Of a DNA stretch of 61,814 bases, positions 55,695-61,814 are shown in pieces. The translations under genes and the position numbers were made by a program. Source of the DNA: an uncultured Aquimarina sp. (lineage in GTDB: Bacteria; Bacteroidota; Bacteroidia; Flavobacteriales; Flavobacteriaceae); NCBI GenBank assembly GCA_937951135.1, contig CALFCI010000096.1, forward strand, positions 1 through 61,814. Direction: 5' to 3'. Numbering within the stretch: the stretch's first letter is position 1; each line of letters starts with the position of its first letter. The notes under the pieces are model-generated. The model searched no databases, had not been told where the DNA came from, and saw only the letters and a list, made by a program, of their open reading frames with translations.

Positions 55695-56027
55695 TTACTT
55701 AATAAACGTAAACCACTTTTGAAAATAATGGCCTACTATTGGTATTGGTTTTGCAGATGCGCTTATTGCATTGATCAATCCGTAAATCCATAATAAAAAA
55801 ATAAAGATATAAAAAGAAGCACTAATGATCCAGGAATCAAATATACTTACAAGGGCTCCCATAGTATAGAAACCAATATGTGTACCAAATGCTTGTCGGA
55901 TATGAAAACTAGCAAACAATGTCTTTTTGTCTTCTTGGTTTATATAGAAAGCTATGATAGTTCCTATGATACTTAGGTAGGCTATAATAGCAGATTGTTT
56001 ACCTTTTTTGATATCGTTTATATCCAT
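55695..56027 (-). CDS. small DUF4870-like membrane protein
   Basis: A 110-residue protein with three membrane segments and the pattern ISAIIAYLSIIGTIIAFYIN ... ASFHIRQAFG, resembling the DUF4870/TM-importin-like family in which HxRQA is conserved. It lies 16 bases downstream of the dihydroorotase homologue on the same strand. Confidence 0.75.
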   Translation of the reverse strand: MDINDIKKGKQSAIIAYLSIIGTIIAFYINQEDKKTLFASFHIRQAFGTHIGFYTMGALVSIFDSWIISASFYIFIFLLWIYGLINAISASAKPIPIVGHYFQKWFTFIK

Positions 56028-56043
56028 AGGTGTTTTGTTGGGA

Positions 56044-57300
56044 TTACTGTGGAACTGAAATCATATTATTAGCGATGATGCCATATACTTTTCCTTTCAT
56101 ATTTTGTTTTAAAAACGCACTGTTTTTTGAAGTAGATTTAATATCTTTTTTAGTATAGATGGATGTGCCTTCAGGGTTAAATAGTGTAGCGTCTACAGTA
56201 TTACCCACGTCAATACTCGTTTTAGGGATGCCAAAAATTGATTTCCCTGCTGTTAATACTTGAATTACTCGATCCAACGGAAGTATGGAGTTTAAAATAC
56301 CAAAGGAACTCTCAAGTCCAATCGTACCATAATCGGCATTATCAAATTCTACTTTTTTAAGCTCAATATTCATAGGAGCGTGATCCGATGTTACCATGTC
56401 AATTGTTCCGTCTTGAATACCTAATAAGAGCGCGTCTATGTCTTTTTGAGTACGTAGTGGTGGAAGTACTTTATAGCGTGTATCAAACTCAGAAAGTACA
56501 CTGTCATTTAATATTAGATGATGCGGAGTTACACTGCAACTTACTGCCAATCCTTTTTGTTTTGCTTCTCTAATCAAGTTTACTGCTGCTGCCGTAGATA
56601 TGGTAGGAATGTGAAGTTTACCACCGGTATATGCCAAGATGGCTAAATCTCTAGTAGTTTGTAATTCTTCAGCAAGTGCTGGGATTCCTCTTAAACCGAG
56701 GGCTGTACTTTGTTCGTTTTCGTTAACCTGTCCTTTTCCTGCAATAGCATTATCTTGTGGATATGAGAGTATTAAGCCATTAAAACTCTGAACATATTGT
56801 AAGGCTAGTTTTAGTAGGTTAGGATTTGTAATCGATGTTTTATAATCCCCAAAAGCAATAGCCCCTTGCTGTTTCATATCATAAAGCTCTGCCAAGTCAA
56901 TTCCCTGTGATCCCATGGTTAATGCTCCTATAGGGTATACATGCACAGCACTGTTCAGTGTTTTAGAATTTATAAAACCAATAGCAGTACTGGTATCTGT
57001 AATGGGAAATGTGTTTGGGTTTACTGCAATGCTTGTAAATCCACTTTGTTCAGCAACAGTAAGACCATGTGCTATCGTTTCTCGTTCTTCATAACCAGGT
57101 TCTCCAAAACAGACACTACTATCAAACCATCCCTGAGAGATATGGGCATTCTCTAAGGTTATTGTAGCAAATTTAGTAGTATTTGCTATAGAAGCCTCTA
57201 TTGCTGTAATTACACCATTTTCAATAAGAATGTCTACTGTTTTTTTATGAAAACTAGACATTGGGTCGATAATGGTAACAGATTTTAGTAAGGCGTTCAT
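56044..57300 (-). CDS. dihydroorotase-like protein lacking the HxH metal motif
   Basis: A 418-residue amidohydrolase-fold protein homologous to dihydroorotase of pyrimidine synthesis. The usual DxHxH metal motif is replaced by Asp60-Ser-Ser62-Val-Cys64, so two His ligands of the binuclear site are gone. Later landmarks remain: VTPHH and TSDHAPMN. It is therefore either a non-catalytic PyrC-like partner of aspartate transcarbamoylase (as known for PyrC' in Pseudomonas) or an enzyme with a changed metal site. Its ATG overlaps the stop of the upstream BatA-type gene by 4 bases. Confidence 0.85.
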   Translation of the reverse strand: MNALLKSVTIIDPMSSFHKKTVDILIENGVITAIEASIANTTKFATITLENAHISQGWFDSSVCFGEPGYEERETIAHGLTVAEQSGFTSIAVNPNTFPITDTSTAIGFINSKTLNSAVHVYPIGALTMGSQGIDLAELYDMKQQGAIAFGDYKTSITNPNLLKLALQYVQSFNGLILSYPQDNAIAGKGQVNENEQSTALGLRGIPALAEELQTTRDLAILAYTGGKLHIPTISTAAAVNLIREAKQKGLAVSCSVTPHHLILNDSVLSEFDTRYKVLPPLRTQKDIDALLLGIQDGTIDMVTSDHAPMNIELKKVEFDNADYGTIGLESSFGILNSILPLDRVIQVLTAGKSIFGIPKTSIDVGNTVDATLFNPEGTSIYTKKDIKSTSKNSAFLKQNMKGKVYGIIANNMISVPQ

Positions 57301-59225
57301 TTTAAATAGTTTAATAATAAGAGTTCAATACCCAAAAATAATAGTGCAAAAGTAACAAACCATTTCCATATTTCATGGACACTATTTAGTTCTTTTAGTT
57401 TTCTAAATAAGGAGTCTATGCTTTGTGTTACTTCATGATCACGATACGTAGAAAGATCATAATACAGTGTGTTACTCTCTTTAGAAGTATAATTATAACT
57501 CACATAGTGCAATACCTTTTCTTTATTTTGCACCGTGTATATCCCAGCTTTAGTTGGCGTGTTTTCTGTTGTAATTTTTACTTTGCTGGTATAGCTTTGT
57601 TGTAAAGGGATACAACTTTCTTTATCAGAGTGTAGCGACAAGATTCCATCTTGGCCTAATACTGTAGTGACATCAAAAGTATTCGTTTGACCAATAGTAT
57701 ATGAAATATCAGGAAATTGTAAGCTTTGTTTTCCTATGTTATATAATGTAGGAACAATTAATGGCGAATTTTGAAAATTAGAATTTGTAGTATTAATCGC
57801 TGCCGTAAATACGTATGTTGTATTCGTTTTGTATAGAAAAGGAGTCTCATTTTCAAAGGCCAATATTGGAGTTTGAGCATTCGTGATTGGGTAATAGGTA
57901 TCTACTTTTGGATATTGAAAATTTTGTACGGTACTTTCAAAAACTCCTTTGAATACTGGATTTGAAAAATGAATAGCAGTGATTTTTCGTTCTTGTTTTT
58001 TCTGTGCCGTTAGGAGTGAATTAGGGTCTGAAAGCAATGTGTTATAAGATGCCAGATCTCCTTCTGTTGAAGGAATGAAACAAATCGTACCGCCCTGACT
58101 GCTGTAATTTTTTAATGTATTCAGTAAAGATACGGGTAGGTGTTTAATTTCATTAAGGATTACTAAATTGGCAGTGTTAATATCGTTATAATTTAAAGTA
58201 CGTAATGTATTACTAGAAACTATAAACTCATCTGGAGTATAAATTCGATGAATGAATGCATCATCAACCTCACTAATAGCAACAACCTTAATTTTGTCGG
58301 GAGCATTAAGTGAAAAATAGTGAACATTATCAAAACTTAGGTTGGGATCTTCAATAACAACTCGCCCTTGAATTGTAACAGCTTCATCGATTTTAAATAC
58401 GGTATTCGATGTGGTGTAAGGCGCAATCGTTACTGTTGTTTTACCAATAAGGATATCTTTATTATAACAAGCTACGGGAACACTTTTTTCAGTATCCCCC
58501 GAGTTTTTTAACTGTACCCATATTGCCAATTCGTTATTTTCATTCCGCTGAACGGCAAGAGAATCAATAGCAATATTTTTGGAGGTAACAGGGGAGAGCT
58601 GTACCAGATTTACAGTAGTTGTACTATCCGTTTTTGGAAGAGAAAAAGCATTCTCTTTTTGTTGAAAGTCAGAGATCATGATCACTCTTTTTTGATCATC
58701 AGGCACTTTAGGAAGTAATTGCTTTGCTTTTAAAAATGCAGTTTCATAAGGCAATTGATTGGGACTGTATTCTAACTGTAATAAATCGTTTTGTACTCCT
58801 TGTATGGTAACTCCAGTATAGGTATCTGTATTCGTAAATATAGAAACCTTTTCATCTTTAGGCAAAGCCGTAATTAATTCTTGAACAGCACGTTGAAGCA
58901 GTGGTCCTCTAGGTCCTTTAGCTTGCATGCTAAAAGAATTGTCGAGATAGATTACAGTATTACTTTTTTGGTCAATGGTAGTGTTTGCAGCAAAATAAGG
59001 CTCTGTAAAAGCAATAATGATACACCCGAACATAAGCATTCGTGTAAGTAAAGTTAGCCATTTTTTGAGTTGTGAACTTTTTCGTGTTTGTGTAGTTATT
59101 GTTTTTAGAAATTCTACGTTACTGAAATACACTTTTTGAAAACGACGCAGTTGAAATAAGTGTACAATAATAGGAATAAGGAGTGCTAGTAGAGCGTAAA
59201 GAAATTCTGGGTGTTTAAACTGCAT
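57297..59225 (-). CDS. BatA-domain, vWA-like membrane protein
   Basis: A 642-residue membrane protein. The N-terminal double-transmembrane region (TIGR02226/BatA type, PIIVHLFQLRRFQKVYFSNV at about 18-37, then a second helix at about 60-78) is followed by a von Willebrand A-like domain with a partial MIDAS start (DNSFSM, about 93-98), a long beta-rich extracytoplasmic region and a C-terminal helix (about 622-640). Function is unclear; homologues are common in Bacteroidota. Confidence 0.85.
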   Translation of the reverse strand: MQFKHPEFLYALLALLIPIIVHLFQLRRFQKVYFSNVEFLKTITTQTRKSSQLKKWLTLLTRMLMFGCIIIAFTEPYFAANTTIDQKSNTVIYLDNSFSMQAKGPRGPLLQRAVQELITALPKDEKVSIFTNTDTYTGVTIQGVQNDLLQLEYSPNQLPYETAFLKAKQLLPKVPDDQKRVIMISDFQQKENAFSLPKTDSTTTVNLVQLSPVTSKNIAIDSLAVQRNENNELAIWVQLKNSGDTEKSVPVACYNKDILIGKTTVTIAPYTTSNTVFKIDEAVTIQGRVVIEDPNLSFDNVHYFSLNAPDKIKVVAISEVDDAFIHRIYTPDEFIVSSNTLRTLNYNDINTANLVILNEIKHLPVSLLNTLKNYSSQGGTICFIPSTEGDLASYNTLLSDPNSLLTAQKKQERKITAIHFSNPVFKGVFESTVQNFQYPKVDTYYPITNAQTPILAFENETPFLYKTNTTYVFTAAINTTNSNFQNSPLIVPTLYNIGKQSLQFPDISYTIGQTNTFDVTTVLGQDGILSLHSDKESCIPLQQSYTSKVKITTENTPTKAGIYTVQNKEKVLHYVSYNYTSKESNTLYYDLSTYRDHEVTQSIDSLFRKLKELNSVHEIWKWFVTFALLFLGIELLLLNYLK

Positions 59226-59540
59226 TCCGATATTTAAAACTTAGTACTGTAAATATACTATAAGATTTGGAATTAATGATTGTAGAGTTCTGTATTTTAT
59301 CTAAAGCGTACATAAGATTCTAGTATAGTAGTATACTATGTGGACAGTTTTTATTTAATAAACACACTTAAAAAAGACAAAAATTAATCTATGAGCATGT
59401 ACATATGACAATTAGTATGAAGAAAAACAGTTCAAAACTAAAAAAGGCTTCCTTGCACTAATCAAAACCTTCCAGAAATACTTGCAGAGTTCAAAGCAAT
59501 CCCCATAGGAATAGAAAATCATCCCAGTTTAGTCAACACT
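59226..59540. other. intergenic region at the start of the accessory tail
   Basis: No complete gene. An open stretch at about 59465-59578 reads NLPEILAEFKAIPIGIENHP and runs into the 44-bp repeat, where it would end FMLGRTDRTNA and stop. It has no start codon and is probably a gene remnant or chance. Confidence 0.4.
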
Positions 59541-59584
59541 GCATTCATGCTGGGTCGTACCGACCGCACGAATGCTTAGTTATT
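59541..59584. repeat. 44-bp direct repeat, copy 1
   Basis: GCATTCATGCTGGGTCGTAC and the 24 bases after it are identical to 61151-61194. The core GGTCG-TAC-CGACC and the outer GCATTC/GAATGC form a hairpin. Confidence 0.9.
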
Positions 59585-59623
59585 CTCGGTAGTTTTTTCC
59601 ACCGCAATGTTGATTTGAATTTG

Positions 59624-59780
59624 TATCTTTGTATTGCGAACATATTTCAAATTTAATTCATTAACAGTACATTTATTACAATTGCGTCTTAAACAGAAAA
59701 TCTTGAGGGAACATACGGGTGAAAGTCCCGAGACCTCTCTAAGCACTGCTTGGAATGTGTTCGCGGTGATTCCCTCTTTT
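59624..59780 (+). ncRNA. candidate structured RNA with terminator-like end
   Basis: A -7 box TATCTTTG (59624-59631) could start a transcript near 59638. Downstream, GAGGGAA (59705-59711) pairs with TTCCCTC (59770-59776), enclosing CGGG/CCCG (59716-59719, 59727-59730) with loop TGAAAGT and AAGC/GCTT (59741-59744, 59748-59751). A run of T follows. The GGGTGAAAGTCCCG segment resembles the core of cobalamin riboswitches or group II introns, but their other conserved parts are not visible. It may be the leader of the gene at 59806. Confidence 0.4.
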
Positions 59781-59805
59781 TTATTAATTTTTAAATTCAT
59801 TCTTT

Positions 59806-60087
59806 ATGCGAACACAGAATGGTCAAAATGTATGCACGAATTGTAACTCGGCTACACATGACGTTAAACCAGTATCCAAAATCAGCACAATGCTGTTTCC
59901 TTCACAAGTTAATTTGTTAAATCGTATCACTAGCTGTGGTCTATTAGAATTAATTGATTCTTTAGAAACCATTCATGATTTAGCATTGTATCATTCTCAT
60001 GCAGAAATCAATGAACATGAGAAAATAGCATTGCTTGATGTAGAAACACTTTGGGAAGCCTTGGAGCAGATGGTAGAGGAGGTTTAA
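59806..60087 (+). CDS. small protein of unknown function in the accessory tail
   Basis: A 93-residue protein with a Cys pair C-x2-C (10-13) near the N-terminus and a helical, acidic C-terminal half (ALYHSHAEINEHEKIALLDV). I recognise no family. It follows the candidate structured RNA and is closed by a clear terminator, which supports it as a real gene. Confidence 0.55.
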   Translation: MRTQNGQNVCTNCNSATHDVKPVSKISTMLFPSQVNLLNRITSCGLLELIDSLETIHDLALYHSHAEINEHEKIALLDVETLWEALEQMVEEV

Positions 60088-60094
60088 AATCTGT

Positions 60095-60130
60095 AAAAAG
60101 GACTAAGTTTATTGAATTTAGTCCTTTTTT
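60095..60130 (+). terminator. terminator after the small accessory gene
   Basis: A 12-bp stem AAAAAGGACTAA with its complement (60095-60106, 60118-60128) followed by T. Confidence 0.85.
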
Positions 60131-60141
60131 ATACGTTTAAA

Positions 60142-60297
60142 CTATTCATTTTCAAGATTAGGAAGTCCTACTTTTCTAAGCATCTCGTTTGCTTTTTCTA
60201 GTTTCTCAGGAAAAAGTACTTTATCGTTAAAAAAATCTAAAGTTTTATCAACGAGTACTACAGGTTTTTTCTTTGTATTTATATCTTTCATTCCCAT
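60142..60297 (-). CDS. 51-residue partner protein of the DUF6934-like gene
   Basis: Too short for usual gene calls. On the minus strand it begins MGMKDINTKKKPVVLVD and ends KVGLPNLENE before TAG at 60142. It starts 2 bases after the stop of the DUF6934-like gene, indicating translational coupling. It has a helical, charged character. Two-gene organisation with a small partner suggests a toxin-antitoxin-like or other two-part module (inference). Confidence 0.6.
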   Translation of the reverse strand: MGMKDINTKKKPVVLVDKTLDFFNDKVLFPEKLEKANEMLRKVGLPNLENE

Positions 60298-60299
60298 TG

Positions 60300-60746
60300 T
60301 TATTTATCTTTTAATTTTATAAGAAACGCTTCATATTCAATACCTTTTTGAAATGCTTTCCAACCATTTTCTAACTCTCCATAAATCTCGAAATCTTCCT
60401 TTATTTCATCAAGATATTTAGTGATTCCCATTCTGTATAAACGTGTTCTGGATTTTGTACTTCCTGTGGCATAAACCATAGCATTCTTATGTTTATCAAT
60501 GAATGCATATAAAGTAGCTACAACAGTTGCTAATACTTTTTCACTATCTCCATTATTAGAGATAGCTGTATCATCTACCTCACCCGTTTCAATATTTTTA
60601 TCTCCAAAACCAAGGTTATATAAATCTTTATAGTTAGTCGGTGTATATTGAACTATCTTAGGGATTTTTCCTTTAGTTCCGGTGCTAACAAACTCAAAAA
60701 ATTCAAGATGTTCCCCTGACTTTAATTCGTATTTTTCTAATTTCAT
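60300..60746 (-). CDS. DUF6934-like protein
   Basis: A 148-residue cytosolic protein that I assign to DUF6934 from the segment VYATGSTKSRTRLYRMGITK (about 91-110). No function is established for the family. It is encoded with a 51-residue protein directly downstream. Families of this kind are scattered in Bacteroidota accessory regions. Confidence 0.65.
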   Translation of the reverse strand: MKLEKYELKSGEHLEFFEFVSTGTKGKIPKIVQYTPTNYKDLYNLGFGDKNIETGEVDDTAISNNGDSEKVLATVVATLYAFIDKHKNAMVYATGSTKSRTRLYRMGITKYLDEIKEDFEIYGELENGWKAFQKGIEYEAFLIKLKDK

Positions 60747-61077
60747 TAAGAATTCACTTCTACTACAAAGATCGGAATTTTAAACTAAACTTTCAACTTT
60801 AAGTACTTTGATATTCAATCAAATAGCGAATAAGATATGTAAACTATACTATTTTGGAAATAAAATACTTTTATGGAATACATTTAGAAGTGATTAGTAA
60901 TTACCGAGAACGCCAACTATATGAGTCGTGGCAAAGCAAGTACACTTTAACCATCCCCATACACTGCGCATGTTTTTATAATTTTCTTAAAGATATAAAA
61001 AGTATGTGCCATCACATCACAAACAGAAAATGACCTTACCGACAAGCCTGAATCTTGCTATGACTTTATATAGGCTG
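60747..61077. other. intergenic region in the accessory tail
   Basis: No complete gene. An open frame at about 60889-61035 reads VISNYRERQLYESWQSKY... without a clear start or family and may be a gene remnant. Confidence 0.35.
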
Positions 61078-61143
61078 TTGAACTAAACCTAAAGGTAGCT
61101 AATTACAAATAAAGTAAAAAAGCTACCTTTAGGTTTAGTTCAA
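61078..61143. repeat. 23-bp perfect inverted repeat
   Basis: Arms 61078-61100 and 61121-61143 (TTGAACTAAACCTAAAGGTA and three more bases) are exact complements around a 20-base loop. It directly abuts the next hairpin. Confidence 0.9.
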
Positions 61144-61194
61144 TAACTAAGCATTCATGCTGGGTCGTACCGACCGCACGAATGCTTAGTTATT
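61142..61194. repeat. 44-bp direct repeat copy 2 within a 53-bp cruciform
   Basis: The 44 bases 61151-61194 equal 59541-59584. With the left flank AATAACTAA, a 15-bp perfect inverted repeat forms (61142-61156 with 61180-61194), continued by TGC/GCA and GGTCG/CGACC with loop TAC. Copy 1 lacks the outer left arm. Confidence 0.9.
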
Positions 61195-61209
61195 GTAAAC
61201 AGTATTTAT

Positions 61210-61773
61210 TTAGTCTATAATTTCTTCAAAAGTTAATTTATTCCCCTCTTTGGAAATACTGATTATTCTATATGTGGGCGCATATCCTTTACCATTTGGT
61301 TGAAACATTTCGGTTTTAAATTCCCGTTCATTTTGATAATTAGCATAAATAATATCCCCCTCATATTTGTCTGTTGCTAGTTCAGGAAGATAAACTCTAT
61401 TTTCAAAATCTTCACGAAAATCAGTTTCCGATTTTATTTTGTCAATTAACCTTCTTTTGTCATTATCAGAAATTTCAAGCTCAAACTTATGGTAATAGTC
61501 TCTAAGTCCTCCACTTTCATTATTTATAATTTTAAACTCATCTACTAACTCAATTTTTTGATCAGATAATAATTTTGTTGCATTTGATTTAAAGAAAAGT
61601 TTATCATTAAAAATTAGAGCTAAAAAGCAAAGAGAGAATCCTGTTATTAATATTCCTGCGATTATTTTACCCAATTTTTTGTTTCCAAATTTCTTAGGGA
61701 TCCAATATCCAAGGTAAACTAGCCCTAATATCAGACAGAGTATTATTAGTAATACTATCGCATAAAAAGTCAT
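61210..61773 (-). CDS. two-helix membrane protein of unknown function
   Basis: A 187-residue protein with two N-terminal membrane helices (about 4-24 and 37-57) and a soluble C-terminal domain (about 65-187) rich in Glu, Lys and Asn. No family is recognised. It looks like a cassette-type hypothetical gene of Bacteroidota accessory DNA. Confidence 0.65.
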   Translation of the reverse strand: MTFYAIVLLIILCLILGLVYLGYWIPKKFGNKKLGKIIAGILITGFSLCFLALIFNDKLFFKSNATKLLSDQKIELVDEFKIINNESGGLRDYYHKFELEISDNDKRRLIDKIKSETDFREDFENRVYLPELATDKYEGDIIYANYQNEREFKTEMFQPNGKGYAPTYRIISISKEGNKLTFEEIID

Positions 61774-61814
61774 TTTCTCTATATTTTAGGCGTTTTTGTA
61801 TTGTTTACAACGTT

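Noticed and set aside
59705-59776. Full cobalamin riboswitch
   Set aside because: Only the TGAAAGT-like hairpin is similar; the conserved B12 box with GCCACTG is not found and the downstream gene has no link to cobalamin.
59541-61194. Integron attC sites as an explanation of the 44-bp repeats
   Set aside because: The flanks do not match the RYYYAAC/GTTRRRY core boxes and no integrase is encoded in the window.

Overview
The window is an AT-rich (roughly 35% G+C by eye) chromosome segment of a member of the Bacteroidota, most likely a marine Flavobacteriaceae. I base this on TAnnTTTG-type -7 promoter boxes, weak Shine-Dalgarno use, BatA-type membrane proteins, DUF6934-type proteins and dispersed palindromic repeats. 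I cannot name the genus. I see no tRNA, rRNA, CRISPR array or intact insertion sequence.

Layout: 0-3.5 kb holds glycolysis and amino-sugar genes (pfkA, gapA, an N-acetylglucosamine-kinase-like ATPase). 3.5-34.7 kb is a large nitrate/nitrite assimilation island. It contains a NarX-like histidine kinase, a DUF4202 protein, thioredoxin, nirD and nirB, an outer-membrane porin, a NarL-like regulator and a free-standing periplasmic protein with two nitrate-sensor-type (PilJ/P-box) repeats. It continues with the nitrate ABC transporter nrtABCD, a globin with a redox cluster, ResB/ResC cytochrome c maturation genes, a NarK/NNP-type nitrate permease, a nitrate reductase fused to its own NAD(P)H-diaphorase, and a rubredoxin joined to a degenerate sulfite/nitrite-reductase-like domain. 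36.3-42.4 kb carries molybdenum cofactor genes (moaA, moaC-moaB fusion, moaE, moaD, mobA, a ModE-like regulator, moeA). 42.8-46.2 kb has a SRPBCC protein, crcB, a PII protein and a porin. 46.7-59.2 kb is mostly housekeeping (lysC, ilvE, mnmD, a dihydroorotase homologue, a BatA-type protein). 59.2-61.8 kb is an accessory tail with a 44-bp direct repeat, strong hairpins, a possible structured RNA and small orphan genes.

How the genes work together: nitrate would cross the outer membrane through porins, enter by NrtABCD or the NarK-type permease, be reduced to nitrite by the molybdoenzyme and to ammonium by NirBD, while the moa/mob/moe cluster supplies the cofactor. The NarX/NarL-like pair and PII would control it. 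Seven transcription units in the island share an almost perfect 16-bp palindrome (TAAGTA-N4-TACTTA) that in every case overlaps the first two bases of a -7-like box. This looks like the operator of an undescribed nitrate regulon, and it also covers the globin/redox cluster.

Most striking candidates: the shared operator; the split flavohaemoglobin/NOX-like electron chain (globin, FAD/2Fe-2S reductase, diheme b membrane protein with two HX13H motifs, monohaem lipoprotein, pentahaem cytochrome); the rubredoxin fused to a siroheme-less sulfite-reductase fold; the free tandem P-box protein; and arrays of 7-bp repeats in many intergenic regions.
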